A DNA stretch of 64,000 bases from Lolium rigidum (GCF_022539505.1 NC_061514.1:220743837-220807836); one strand, 5' to 3'. Shown: positions 40,801 through 52,179, counted from the stretch's first letter. Notes: a model not told the origin generated them from the letters alone. Made by a program: numbers and translations.

Positions 40801-41963
40801 CGTCGTGGACGCGGGTGGAGGTAGTCGATCTTGTCGTTGACTCGGGCGCTCCGGCTCTGTGTTCCGCACGGGCGTGGAAGGAGGAGACCTTGGAGAGTAT
40901 CCTGGCATGGCGTTGAAGCTTGTGGCGGCGTAGATCAAAGACGACGAGTTTCCCGTGCTCCCGTCCATGGCGGAGGTGTCCTCGGACAGAAACAGCCGTC
41001 AGTTTCGTCAGTCGAGGGCGTCGGTGTGCGGTGATGGAAAAGGACGAGGAAGATGGGGAATAGGTGCACTAGCTGACCAGGAAGTCGAGGGCGGTGTCCG
41101 CGGCGCCGGATGATGGCCGTAGCGTTCGGAAAATTCGCCGGATCGCGGCGGACGGAGATGAAGGCAGTGACCTTGACGTCGATTTGGAGGGGGTCCCTAT
41201 GAAGCACTCGTATGTGGAGATATGTGGAGAACGAGGAGAGGGAGGCGAAGCTGCTGGTGCTCTCAGATCAACGAACAACGATCAGAAACGATGAGGCGAC
41301 CGAGATCTGATGCAGGTGTTTTCAGACGAGGTGAACTCGTCTCTCTCTTTGCTTGGCGTGGAGAGGAGGAAAGAAAAGAAGCAATAAAATCTGAGCAAGG
41401 TGGCGTGGTTGAGGAGATTAGGAGGAGGTGGGGAGCAGGTGAGATGGGATTGGTCTACTGTGACCTGTGCAAAGGAGGATCACGAACAAGTGTGACGTTG
41501 GAGTTGTACTGAGCTGTTGTTGTTGGACTCAGAGATTAGGAGAGGTGAAACAAGGCTGCAAGGAAAGAGTGGTCGGAAGGGAGCCTCGGCCTCCTATGCC
41601 GAAACTAGAATTACTTAAAGAATTGGTAGAGACAAGATAGAGATTAGAGAGAAAGGAGAAAGGAAAGAATTGGAGACTCAAAGGAAAAAGAGGAGAAGCA
41701 AACTTAAAAACATTATTTTAAACCAAAACAATTTTGCAAGATTTCGAAAATCAAATTTTATGTGGTTTTACTTAAATAAGAATAAGAGTGGGAGGGTTTT
41801 ACAAAACTATATGAGAGGGAAACAAAAATAGCTAGGTTTTAAAAATAATTTTATTTTGTAAAAACATGGATGTGATGATGCATATGCCATGATGAACTTG
41901 GAACGACACGGAAAAACAAGAAGCGGTGAAAAATTTAATATTGGGTTTTTCCGGGTCGTTACA
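37820..41963 (-). repeat. Element B right (5') LTR, uninterrupted
   Basis: 4144 bp. It shows the empty insertion site of element A: a single GTAAC at 38163-38167 where the left LTR has element A between two copies. It contains a (TA)n run at about 38331-38343 and the GC-rich section 40330-41520. Open frames such as 40344-40766 duplicate those of the left LTR and are not considered genes. Confidence 0.92.
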
Positions 41964-41968
41964 CATGA
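41964..41968. repeat. Right target-site duplication CATGA of element B
   Basis: Follows the LTR terminal TTACA at 41963 and matches 16992-16996. Confidence 0.93.
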
Positions 41969-42058
41969 TGACATGAAACAATGCAAAAAGGTAAAAGGGG
42001 ACTAGGTGTTACTCTTGGGATGTTACAAACCCCTTGAAGGAATCGCGCCCCGAGATTC

Positions 42059-43789
42059 TCAGGAAGGAGCGAAAAGGGACGGGTACTCGGAACGGAGTTG
42101 ATCTTCCCGCTCCCAAGTTGCTTCTTTATCGGAATGGTGCGACCACTGCACCTTGAGGAACTTGACAGAGTTGTTGCGAGTTCGACGTTCAACTTCATCA
42201 AGAATCCGAATGGGATGCTCTTTGTAGGAGAGGTCTTCTTGGAGGTCGATGGACTCGTGATCAACTGCACGGTCCGGATCTTTGAAGCACTTCTTGAGCT
42301 GTGACACGTGGAAGACATCGTGCACTTTTGAGAGCTTCTCAGGAAGGTCAAGGAGGTAAGCGACTTCACCACGCTTTGCTAGAACTTTGAAGGGACCAAT
42401 GTATCTTGGCGGCAGCTTGCCTTTGATACCAAAGCGATGAGTGCCCCTCATAGGAGTAACAAGAAGGTAGGCTTGATCACCAGGATGATATAACATATTA
42501 CGGTGCTTGCTATCATAATAGCTTTTCTGCCGAGATTGTGCTATCTTCAGATTGTCACGAATGATTCGCACCTTTTTTTCAGCCTCGTTGATGACATCGG
42601 GGCCAAAGATTTGCCTTTCACCTGTTTCAGACCAGTTTAGAGGTGTTCTGCATTTGCGACCATAGAGAGCTTCGAAGGGTGCCATGCCCAAACTGGCTTG
42701 ATAGCTGTTGTTATAAGAGAACTCAGCGAATGGAAGGCATTCTTCCCATTTCATGCCGAAGGAGATAACACAGGCACGGAGCATGTCCTCGAGAATCTGA
42801 TTGACTCTTTCGACTTGCCCACTCGTTTGCGGATGGTAAGCTGTGCTGAAGAGCAGATTAGTTCCCACAGCTTTCTGAAAGCTAGCCAAAAACCTGGAAG
42901 TGAAGATACTTCCGCGATCTGAGCTTATTTCCAAGCGAACACCATGAAGAGAAACAATTTTTGCAGTGTAGAGCTCAGCCAACTGACTAGCATATATTGT
43001 TTCTTTGACAGGAAGGAAGTGAGCAACCTTGGAAAGACGGTCGATCACCACGAAGATAGCATCATTGCCTTTGCGAGACTTTGGAAAACCAGTCACAAAG
43101 TCCATCTCAATCTTATCCCATTTCCACTCAGGAGTTTTCAGGGGTTGGAGGACACCGGCAGGTCTCTGATGTTCTGCTTTGACACGGCGACAAACATCAC
43201 ATTCTGCCACGTAACGAGCGACATCCCTTTTCATCCTAGTCCACCAATAGGTAGACTTGATATCGAGATACATCTTTGTGCTGCCAGGATGGATAGAAAG
43301 AGGAGTGTCGTGAGCTTCTTTGAGAATGAGGTTTCTCAGGTCTGGACCGTTCGAAACAACAAAACGACCTTGGAAGAACTGAGTTTCTTGATCATCAAGA
43401 GAGAAGGACTTGTACTTGGGCTTGTGCATATTCTCTTTGATGTTCCTGCTGCAAATATCTCGCAACTGTCCTTTACGGATCTTATCTTCAAGAGTCTGCG
43501 TGATCACCAAGTTTGCAAGGTAGCCTTGGGGAACGAGCTCAAGATTCAATTTCCTGAATTCTTCATAAAGAGCAGGTTGACTTTCTTGAATCATGAGATT
43601 GTTGCAATAGGACTTGCGACTAAGGGAGTCAGCCATGACATTAGCTTTGCCTGGAGTGTAGTTGATAGACAGGTCAAAGTCCTTGATGGTTTCCATCCAT
43701 CTCGTTTGAAGGAGATTCAAGTTGGGTTGGGTGAAGATGTGTTTAAGGCTCTTGTGGTCGGTGAAGATCTCACATTTGTTGCCCAACAA
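42059..43789 (-). pseudogene. Element C RNase H C-terminus, integrase and chromodomain
   Basis: Continues the RT-RNase H frame after an in-frame TAA (43790-43792). It starts with the RNase H end (EIFTDHKSLKHIF) and DSLSRK. The integrase zinc finger follows (HPGSTKMYLDIK... CDVCRRVKAEHQ), then the catalytic core with Asp in EMDFVTGFP, Asp in SSDRGSIFTS and Glu in SGQVERVNQIL. After the GPFKVLAKRGEVAYLLDLP module comes a C-terminal chromodomain (HPIRILDEVERRTRNNSVKF, then VQWSHHSDKEATWERE), which in chromoviruses directs integration to marked chromatin. It ends at 42059, 31 bp before the LTR. The 576-codon frame is intact, but the upstream stop separates it from RT. Confidence 0.93.
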
Positions 43790-44986
43790 TTATTGGCGCC
43801 ATGTTATTAAAGCATGTAACACGGCTGCAAGCTCGATATCATGTGTGGGATAGTTGAGTTCATGCTTTTTCAACTGACGAGAAGCATACGCCACAACTTG
43901 ACGTTCTTGCATGAGGACAGTGCCTAGCCCATGAAGAGAGGCATCACAGAAGATCTGGAAAGGTTTAGAAGTATCTGGAAGAACAAGAACAGGTGTGGAA
44001 GTGAGCTTCTGCTTGAGGAGGTCAAAGCTTGCTTGGCATTCAGGAGACCAAAGGAACTTCTTGTCTTTCTTGAGGAGATCGGTAAGAGGCTTGGCGATCT
44101 TGGAGAAATTCTCAACAAAGCGGCGGCAGTAACTTGCCAAACCGAGGAAACTTCTCACTTGCTTGACATTCTTCGGAGGAAGCCATTCAACGATTGCCTT
44201 GACGGTTTCAGGATTGACAGCAATGCCTTTTCCGGAAATGACATGGCCAAGATAGACGACTTGAGGAAGCCAGAATTCACATTTAGAGAACTTGGCATAA
44301 AGACGATGTTCGCGAAGCTTCAGGAGGATGAGGCGAAGATGCTCTTCATGCTCCTCATTGGACTTGGAGTAGACAAGGATATCATCGAGATAGACTACCA
44401 CAAACTTGTCGAGGTACTCCATGAAAATGTAGTTCATCAACCGAGAGAAAGTGGCAGGAGCATTAGCGAGGCCAAAGGACATGACAGTGTATTCATAGAG
44501 GCCATAACGAGTTTTGAAGGCTGTCTTGGGTACATGCTCTTTGCGGATTTTGATTTGGTGATAACCGGTTCTCAAATCCATCTTAGAGAACACAGTTGCA
44601 CCCGCAAGCTGATCAAAGAGCTCAATGATGCGAGGAAGAGGATATGTATTCTTGATCGTTTTCTCATTGAGAGGGCGGTAGTCAACCACCAATCGATCAG
44701 TTTTATCCTTTTTCTTCACGAAGATGGTAGGGCATCCCCATGGAGAAGTGCTTGGCTGAATGAAACCAAGTTTTTGCAACTCGTCAAGCTGCTTCTTGAG
44801 TTCAGCCAAATCATTGGGGCCCATTTTATATGGCCGCTTTGAGATAGGATCTGTTCCAGGTTCTAGTTCAATGACGAACTCAACAGCCCTGTCAGGTGGC
44901 ATACCTGGAAGTTCTTCAGGAAAGACATCAGGAAAGTCGCAAACCACCGGTATAGACTCAAGCTCCGGAAGAGAGCTAGGATTCAA
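43790..44986 (-). pseudogene. Element C reverse transcriptase and RNase H N-terminus
   Basis: Opens with the pre-RT segment ([19 protein letters not shown]) and carries all core RT motifs in order: [42 protein letters not shown] and the active site [13 protein letters not shown] (YLDD at 44381-44392). The Gypsy RNase H begins at [18 protein letters not shown]. The frame ends at TAA (43790-43792), where relatives have a Tyr, so a single transversion interrupts pol. The frame upstream (protease) is shifted. The ATG at 44986 is internal to the polyprotein and not a true start. Confidence 0.93.
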
Positions 44987-45035
44987 AGCAGAAAAGCTGG
45001 ACGGAAGGTGTCTGAGAAGGTGTATAGGTCAAGGT

Positions 45036-45567
45036 TCATGTCGAAGTAGGAAGAGAAACTGAATGCTCGGCGCAATCAATGACAACTTTGTTGGCCTTCA
45101 ACCAATCCATGCCAAGGATGACATTAATGCCAGAGTTTCGAAGGAGTATGAGAGAAGCCTCGAACAAATGGTTCCCAATCTGAATTTGGTTACCATGGCT
45201 TATCTTCGAAGATAACATTTGTCCTCCGGGAGAGTGAACCAAGAGATTTGATGGCAAGGAAAACACAACAAACTCTTGCATGTGCGAAACTTCAAGAGAT
45301 GAAAGAATGTGACGCTCCGGTATCAAATAGAACTATAGCTGAAAAAGGGTTGATAGGAAGGACGAGGAACCATTTGTCTTGTACAACTAAAACAGATCTT
45401 TTGCTGAACTTGAGATCTCCGTGGAACAGAAAGAGGGTTGGGAGGGCGGGAAACAAAACCTTCGGACGAGGCACGTAGGTAGGTTGCGCCGGAACAACAA
45501 GATCAACACATTTATCGAATTTAACAAAACCCAATATTAGTGCTAACGAGAACTTCAGAGGAAACAT
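45036..45567 (-). pseudogene. Element C aspartic protease region
   Basis: Two overlapping minus-strand frames carry the retroviral-type protease. The first ends with LFDTGASHSFIS (catalytic DTGAS; about 45290-45330). The second (45326-45036) gives INVILGMDWLKANKVVIDC, the conserved C-terminal protease block. A frameshift right after the active site, and another before RT, mean no continuous gag-pol frame. The expected order protease-RT is retained. Confidence 0.87.
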
Positions 45568-46221
45568 GAATATGACAAGATATCTTCAAGGTACAAGAAT
45601 TCAAGTACACGAGAGGTAGCCATAACATGTCAAAGATTAGAACGATAGCAGCAACAGTACTTCACAAAGATACCTTGCAAGGTTTATGAAGTGCAGCTAT
45701 ACAGAAGTTTTTGCAATAGCAAGTGTCAACATGACCCAAGTTATGCTTATTGGAAAAAGAACAAGATGAACAAGAACTTGGTGGAAGTAAACAACACCGT
45801 AAAAGAATGGGGCTTGATCGAAAATAGGCGCTGGAACAACAGATGAAACAAGATAGCAACGGAACAACGAAAGAACACGTTAGCATGAAAATACTAACAA
45901 TTCCAAAGGAAAGAGATTATATGTGGAGATTGACAACGGATGATATGAAGCAACCATAGTATAGAAAATTTTCAAAAACACATTTTTCCCTATGGCAGAA
46001 CGGTTTCCCTGAACACGTCCAAACCTAGGTGAAACAAGATAAGAATAGAGTAAAACCGTTGCTCTTCCTCACCAGAGGGAGGGTGGGTGGGGTAAGAAAT
46101 AAAATGAATTCCTACTCTCGCGCACAATTTTTCCTATGTAGCTACTAAAATATGAGTTTTCTACACACAACTTCGTCCGCAGCAAGGGCTCCTAAATGCA
46201 GTCCTGCTTTGATACCAAGTC
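45568..46221 (-). other. Element C 5' leader; gag absent
   Basis: About 650 bp between the primer site and the protease contains no gag capsid or CCHC zinc-knuckle motif; the sequence looks like untranslated leader. A complete Tekay-type element would have roughly 1 kb or more of gag here, so a deletion is inferred. The breakpoint is not resolved. Confidence 0.7.
46206..46217 (-). promoter_or_regulatory. Primer binding site of element C
   Basis: Minus strand TGGTATCAAAGC, four bases inside the 5' LTR (46222). One base (A for G) differs from the usual Met-tRNA-type TGGTATCAGAGC seen in A and B. Confidence 0.85.
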
Positions 46222-47949
46222 TGTAAGCCCCGAGGAGTAGGAAAACCCAGAGCGCGCAGGTACGAGGGGTTTATGTGCACGAGGTCACTACAAAGGACCG
46301 TGAGGTCGCCTCGCATTCCCAAGCTTATGGGTAGGCCAAGCAACAGCTCGACACGCCCATGCACACAACACCCACCTCATAGGCTCACGTTAGGCTTTCC
46401 AAGCCTGAGTGCTACACCTTCCTGTGCAGTTCAAACATACACGCACGGTGCACAGGGTATAAGGGTGGAATACAGATTCAATATCACAACATAACCATCT
46501 ACGACACAAAAGATGGAAATAAAGTGTATATATAGCCGCTCTACTGAGCAAGATCCAAATAACACGCGAAGGACACATGTCCTATCAGTACATCATACAT
46601 AGAGGTAGCAAATAGTCTGGGTACAGACAAGATCCAAATTGGACTAAGAGTCCTGAAGATAACCAAGCGGGATCCATAACCAACAAGCCACAAGCTGCTA
46701 TCTTAGGAGCGATCCTGCTACTCGACGAGGTCGTCTTCCGTGAACTCAACGAAGTAGCCTTCTGTGTACTGCTCATCATCTGTCGTACCTGTTTGTCGAA
46801 AAGCAGGTTCCGGAAAAGGAGGGAGAAAAACGAGGGTAAGTACCAAATGGCACGTACTTGCGAGACAAGACCAGCTATGCTTGCTGGTGGGTGGTGTAAA
46901 CATCGCCCGGCTATATGTGGAGTTTAGCGGCAGCAAAGCAACTAACCAATAGAGAAACGCTACAACATTTGGCTATTAGAGAAGGTGAGAGAGCGCATAA
47001 TCTAGCAGTTCTATACTCTGCAGTCAAAACCCAGCCAATGCGACCCCCCTTAGCCAAGAGGTACTAATAAGGCACTCACACAGTTGGCAATTTTATTCCC
47101 ATATCCGTTGTAGTAGTGCTAACTTACTACGCAAGTAATTAGCAAGTTATTAGCGACAAGATTAGGTGTAAGTTGTTCTATGATCGAGTTAAACAGCTCC
47201 AAGTCATCCATAACCGCATACACGGCTTTCCGAAAAGATTTACCCTGCAGGGGTGCACCAATCTTACCATACACACATGCTCGAACCCGCTTAATTACGG
47301 CGGAGTCTCACAACAAGATCGTTCCCTGATCAACAAGAATGCCTAGGGGGCCCACCCGACTAAGCTACCCGAAACGAAGTTCGGCCGTACTCCGATGCGA
47401 ACTCAGGGTTTGCGTTAACGGCTAGGCGTGCAAACCACACGCTTCGCTAAACGTTCCGCGGGGTACAGTACAGAATATAAACACCCGAAGGAAACAGGAA
47501 GTAAACACCCGAAGGCAACAATAAGTAAAGCATGGCATACATGGCATACATGGCATAGGCAAATAAAACCAAGGTTTTGGCCCCCTTTTCAACAGACTTG
47601 AGAAATGTTAATGGGTGATGGGGGTCCCAATAAATCCTCCCACCGATTCCTCTGCAATGTTATTATCCCTTACCAATTTTAGTTGTAGCAACAGTTATCA
47701 ACATGATTTTCAAAAGGTGGTACATGTGTCAACTTCCCCAACATCATCTCGAACACATCGAGATATCAACAAGACCCTAAACTCGCCTACGACTCGCAAA
47801 GCTGGCAAACAACAAGCATCAGGTAGGGCAAGGAGGTGTAACTCGGATCATATAGGGTAACAGGTGGAATAGGACACGTGACACAACAGAATCGCAACAT
47901 AGGGGTAGCAATAGATCAAAAGAGCAAGAAAATGCAAGAAAATGTAATC

Positions 47950-49115
47950 GGGAGGCGTTGCTACAAACGCTGTCCCCATAGCTCCAACCCCTGCTAACGC
48001 CATATTGTATAATGTTTCCCTTGGATCTCCTGGGGGTGGCCTGGATGCGAGGATGTAAGCTTGTGTCGCCATATACCCAGCTTCTGGTGTCTTAGGGATA
48101 ATATTTCCTCTTGTATCTATCGACATAAAGGACATGTCGAGGTTTTGAACCAAGTGCTCTCTTTCTGCTTCGGTATGTGTTGTAACCTTGATCTTCCTCT
48201 CGTTCCGAGCCTCCCCGTGGCTATCACCCGAAACTCTAGATTGTCCACTTAGATCCGCCCTTCTCCCGCTCGGATGCGTAGCTGCCTCCTTTCTCCCGTT
48301 CAACTCAGCTGCTCTGTTTTTCTATTTCTCGAGCAGTCCGTGCGAGCCTATATTGATAAGCTTGCAGTTCTTGAGCTGTAGCTGTTGTCGTCATTGGCTC
48401 CGAACCATCTAGGGCTTTTGCAGCTCTATCCCAGGCTGCTTGCGGAAGTTGAACTCTGACACGTGGTGTGGGCCCGACATACTTAGTGCCCATACCTCTC
48501 CTTAGATCTGAGGGATCGACAAAAGGATTACCCAAATCGTCGAAAGCCTCTGATGTTTCCTCTTGATTGTCGATAGCATAAATCTGATGATATTTTGTAC
48601 TCCGATCTATGTTGGGTTTGGTGACATCATTGTTGAGATTGATGAAGACCTTGCCCACCGTGATAGATTTGTCGATGAAGTCGTAATCGTCGACATCGCT
48701 TGAGCCATTGCTTATATATGAGTCCGCGGATGACTCAAACGATGTGTCGCCGAAGATCTTGGCGAGTTTCTCTCTTGCTCGATGCCGACGTAACGTGTTG
48801 CCGAAGTTTCTTCTTCCGACTCGGCTTGACGATGCATAGCTTGAAAAATCGGAATCGACCGCCGACGATCCCGACGAAATCGGAATTTCGACACGATACG
48901 ATCCTTCCTTCTCGACGCGAAAGTGAAACCTTCCGAACGTCATCTCCAAGGGCTCCGCCGTATACGCATATGCATCCAAACGGGAGGGTGGGTGAGGAAC
49001 AAAATCAACAAGACCAGCAGACGATCCGTTTACCTCGATCCATAGTGTTGCTTCCGATTGACGATGTCGAAGATCTTGAACGTGCCATCGAGATCGGATC
49101 CTTACGCCTCTAATT
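47950..49115 (-). pseudogene. Element G gag fragment (Tat-type)
   Basis: Two frames (about 49115-48305 and 48303-47950) give the start of a Tat Gag: LVDFVPHPPSRLDAYAY, KLAKIFGDTSFESSADSYIS and EAFDDLGNPFVDPSDLRRG, then NLDMSFMSIDTRGNIIPKTP and PPPGDPRETLYNMALAG. The ATG matching the gag start of element H is out of frame with the rest, and a second shift occurs near 48304. The capsid core, zinc finger and all of pol are absent. Non-functional. Confidence 0.85.
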
Positions 49116-49133
49116 CCTACGTACGGCGCCAAT

Positions 49134-49516
49134 TGACAAGGGATTAACTTGTCAATGCCTATGGATTGTAGGCTAGGGTTTAGTTAGAAGTAGAGGGCAA
49201 GTAGATCTCGAAGGTTTCAGCCGAAAAGTGCTCGACGATTACGAAAACTAGGGTTTGCGTACAATGATTCGATGATCTTCTCGTCCCTCGACTCCCCTTT
49301 ATATAAGAGGTGGAGCCGAGGGTTTCATTTTGTACAAGTTACGTAGTCCGGGACGGTTTCTAACTCATCCCGCCGGATTACAAACAATACTTCCTATTAC
49401 AATTCTACTTTCCTTAATATATCTTGAGCTCTCGAACCTTCTTATTCTTCGGGTAGTGGGCTTTCATTAAACCCCGGGTACTATCTTTGGCAGGCCCATT
49501 TGGGATGCCTATGTCA
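49134..49516 (-). repeat. Element G 5' LTR
   Basis: 383 bp with termini TGACATAGGCATCCC and CCCTTGTCA (minus strand). A TATATAA promoter box lies at 49299-49306. Similar throughout to the 385-bp LTR of element H. Confidence 0.87.
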
Positions 49517-51896
49517 GTGGGCTTGCCTGTCAGATCAGAGGTAGAAGCATCGACACGATCCTCCTGGGGGTACTCGTACTCCTGCTCATACTGCTCTGCG
49601 TCGGTGTCTACTCGAGAAGAACCAAATAGCACATACAAGGAGAGTAATAGCACAAATAAATACAAGTATGCAATGCGCAATATGATGCATGAGGTGCTAG
49701 GTTTTCATACATAGCCAAATTAGGTGGGGTCTTCAAAGTAGCATAGAAATAATGGAACACCCTCACATAACATTTAGTTCAAGTTTTGCAATTTTAATTT
49801 GATCGAACCAGAGATGATGTCAATGATGCATGGCATGATGATATTTGAAATATTCACATTTTTCTACTGCATTTGGATATAATGTTTATCAGAAATGGAG
49901 TTATAGAAATTAAGTTATGAATTATGCAAGATTGCACTATTGAAAACCAATTTGAAAACTTGTCAAATTTTACTTGTTCAAAAGTTTGAACAAGTTACAG
50001 ATTTGGAAATTTCATCGAATTGTGAACAGAATGGATATAAATTTTGTAGAAATTGGATTAGTAAAAGTGCAATTTTAAAATATTTGAAAACTAGCCAGTG
50101 GGCTAGCTCTTCGGTTTTGAAAGGATACGAGACTCAGCCAAGGTAAAGTGTACAGGCGGTTAACTGAATTTTTCGACAGCAAAAACTGAAGAAGTGACAG
50201 CTGCGTTTGTTGTAGATGGTTTTCTGCACGCATTTTAAAGCGACGAAGGCGACGAAACTGGGCAGATCTAGTCGAGACTCTAGTTTAGTTGAGCAAGAGG
50301 GTGGTACCAAGATTCGAATGGAGGTGGTTTGGGTGGTTTTCATGCACCGTGGCGACGGCGAGGCTCGCCGGAAGTGGAGCCCGTGTCACGGCGTGGATCG
50401 GCTGAAAAACAGCAACTTCACGGGTCGAATTTGCGTCGACGGTGGCGTCGTCTACAACCGATGAAAAGGAGTGCTTCCAAAACTAAAGTTGTAGCCCTCC
50501 GTCTCAGCTTTCCAACGGTGTGAAGAACGCGTGTTGGCGTGGCCTGTGCGGGCGGTGAGATTCGTCGAAAGATGGCACCGCGAAGCAGCAAAAACTGGAC
50601 GATTTATCAACTCGTTTTCGTTTCGAATTCGAATCCTACTGCGTTTCTTCCTCGGATCTGATAGCATGGCATGCAGGGGAGGTGTAGGAGGTGTGGTGCT
50701 TCTCACCCTGGGGTGGCTGACAATGACTAGGAAGCGGCGGAGGAGCTGCCGTCGTCGAGGAAGAAGGGTGGCCGGGAGGTAGACGACGGTGTCGGTGACG
50801 AAAACGAGCTGGCCTTGGTGCTTCCTGTCCCGAGAAGGTGAAGTTGAGAAAGAGGAGGTCGTTGGGACTCCATTCCACGCCTCAGGTAGCGTCGATGGTG
50901 GCCATGGTGATGGTGGCGGTCGACGGCGAGCTATTTCCTCTCGGTAGGTTTTTCTTCTTCACGGGGATATGGAGGAGATGATCAGAAAAGGGTGCGACGG
51001 CTGGATCTGGGGAGGAAGCTAGGTTAGGGTTCGAGCTGGGGAGCGCTCGGTTAAAAGGGAGGAGGAGCGGAGTAGGTAGCCATCAAGGTGAGACGACGGC
51101 GTCGCTGTGCTCGTTCCCAGAAAAGGTAGAGGAGGGGGACGTCGACGGAAAGGCAACCTCTCCGTTTACTGTTTTTGGCATGTTGGGCTGGAGAGGAGTT
51201 GGGCCACGAGTTGGAGAAAAAGGAGAGAGGAGGGATGGGCTCCGGCTGGGTTGGTTAGATAGGTTAGGGTTAGGTTGGCTAGGGTTTTGTGTAGGATAGG
51301 TTTTTCTTTCTCTCTTATTTTTAGTTTCTATTTTTATTCTCTTTTTCATCTTTTGAAAAAAATTCTGGAATTTGAGAAGAGAGGAATTTGAAATGAATCA
51401 GAGAAGAACTCAAGCATGGGATACCAACATGGTAGGCTTGAGAAATAGAAGAAAGAAAAGGAGAGGGAGCCATAGAGAAAATAAAGAGAGATGAAAATAT
51501 GTGGTATTCAAAAATTTGGTAAACCCTAATGGGCTCAACCATTTGAGAAGGAAGGAATCCCAACTCAAGCACATATTAAGCATTGCAAAATAGAAAGAGA
51601 GGGGAGATAGGTTTATAGCAACCATATAAAAGAAAATTTTGGCATGACCTATTTAAAATATAGATCAAGTAGAGGGATAGGTTTAGGCTTGTTAGATTTT
51701 CTTGGAACATCACAAGAGGGAGGGGATGAACCAAGAGAGAGGAAGAGAGGAAGAATAACAAGCAAACAAAGCAAAGCCAAAACCAAATGCAATTTTATAA
51801 AAGCCAAAAGGTGGTGATATGCATGAATGCAACATGATGACATGAAACAATGCAAAAAGGTAAAAGGGGACTAGGTGTTACTCTTGGGATGTTACA

Positions 51897-51901
51897 AAAG
51901 G
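51897..51901. repeat. Right target-site duplication of element C (AAAGG)
   Basis: Directly follows the LTR terminal ACA at 51896; matches 5731-5735 at four of five bases. Confidence 0.7.
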
Positions 51902-52174
51902 TTGGACTATATCACAATTTTAGATCAGTCAATACTTGGTTGAGAAGTAGTGCTCTTGATGTGTTGAGGTGTTCAAGAAAACCTAAACCAAATAGATCAA
52001 GGCAAATTATCTACAAGCAAACCAAAGCAATTCATGTTAACAAGCACATCAAGGCAATTCATCTGCAAGCAGATCAAGGCAATTCATCTTAACTAGTCTT
52101 TAGAAAAGTTTTTGTTCCCCCTGATTTTTGCACTCTCGACACTTAAAAAAGGTTGCACAAGTTGGGGTGTTACA
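51902..52174 (-). repeat. Solo LTR E, 5' portion (right piece)
   Basis: The first 273 bp of the LTR in minus orientation, beginning TGTAACACCCC at 52174. It contains imprecise short direct repeats (variants of ATCAAGGCAATTCAT and AAGCA, about 51995-52090). The junction with element C lies at 51896/51897. Confidence 0.85.
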
Positions 52175-52179
52175 GCAAC
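52175..52179. repeat. Right target-site duplication GCAAC of solo LTR E
   Basis: Perfect partner of 383-387; the D polyprotein frame continues directly from here. Confidence 0.93.

Larger units (their letters stand above)
16997..41963 (-). mobile_element. Element B: non-autonomous large-LTR Gypsy derivative, split by element A
   Basis: Two 4.14-kb LTRs flank only 782 bp of non-coding interior; net length is about 9.07 kb without element A. Minus-strand LTR ends are TGTAACGACCCGG...CCGGCGCGTCACA, with perfect CATGA duplications. A Met-initiator-tRNA type primer site lies at 37805-37816, inside the right (5') LTR. No gag or pol sequence is present. The LTR body is collinear with that of element C in several blocks (for example ATTGGACTAAGAGTCCTGAA, and the CACCCGAAGGCAACAG repeats), so B looks like a non-autonomous relative of the C family (LARD type). 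Confidence 0.92.
5736..42027 (-). repeat. Element C left (3') LTR, interrupted by Copia and by element B
   Basis: LTR pieces are 5736-9130, 16364-16996 and 41969-42027. The first ~188 bp match the right LTR at 46222 with six substitutions (all transitions) and one 1-bp indel. Compared with the right LTR, this copy lacks about 50 bp after GATATAA near 7905 and about 50 bp at the Copia insertion. It retains about 100 bp (around 7130-7235) that the right LTR has lost. A triple CATGGCATA repeat lies at about 7021-7048. The piece 8280-9110 is GC-rich and gives many spurious open frames. No gene. Confidence 0.88.
47950..49516 (-). mobile_element. Element G: truncated 5' end of a Tat/RIRE2-type Gypsy element
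   Basis: Minus-strand sequence comprising a complete 383-bp LTR (49516-49134), a TGGCGCC-type primer site (49132-49117) and the N-terminal part of gag, ending abruptly at about 47950. It is a relative of element H at 56760 (same LTR ends TGACA...TGTCA and same gag). The host LTR lost about 12 bp at the insertion (compare 7525-7545), and no target duplication is visible. So the right end is the true LTR terminus and the left end is a deletion breakpoint. Confidence 0.88.
5736..51896 (-). mobile_element. Element C: Tekay/Del-type chromovirus (Ty3/Gypsy), with nested insertions
   Basis: Two LTRs of about 4.1 kb in the same orientation (5736-42027 once its insertions are removed, and 46222-51896) flank a 4.2-kb internal domain read on the minus strand. 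LTR ends are TGTAACATCCC...GGGGCTTACA on the minus strand. The primer site lies inside the right LTR and pol ends next to the left LTR. Flanking pentamers AAACG (5731-5735) and AAAGG (51897-51901) differ by one base, as expected for an aged duplication. Pol has the order protease, RT, RNase H, integrase, chromodomain, typical of Tekay/Del chromoviruses. Gag is missing. Net length without insertions is about 12.4 kb. The element inserted into solo LTR E. Confidence 0.92.
46222..51896 (-). repeat. Element C right (5') LTR with a Tat fragment inserted
   Basis: 5675 bp including the foreign fragment 47950-49516; about 4.1 kb without it. It starts at plus-strand TGTAAGCCCC and ends GGGATGTTACA. 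It preserves the empty site for element B (near 51833) and the segment deleted at the Copia insertion in the left LTR (about 51152-51205). About 100 bp are missing after 47640 relative to the left LTR. No gene apart from the Tat fragment. Confidence 0.9.
388..52174 (-). mobile_element. Element E: solo LTR of a Gypsy element, split by nested element C
   Basis: On the minus strand the LTR begins TGTAACACCCCAACTTG (52174 downward) and ends ...CTAGTCCGGGGCCCCACA (388), with perfect GCAAC duplications on both sides. Taking out element C (5736-51896) and one copy of its duplication leaves about 5.62 kb (388-5735 plus 51902-52174). There is no second LTR, primer site or internal domain, so this is a solo LTR left by LTR-LTR recombination. 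A GC-rich block (about 2880-4450) between AT-rich arms gives many short open frames on both strands; none resembles a known protein. The 41 bp at its plus-strand left end recur as a 43-bp indel in element A. Confidence 0.9.

Noticed and set aside
42944..44842. Long plus-strand open frames (288 and 303 codons) at 42944-43810 and 43931-44842
   Set aside because: They lie antisense to the clearly recognisable minus-strand pol of element C and contain no protein motif of their own.
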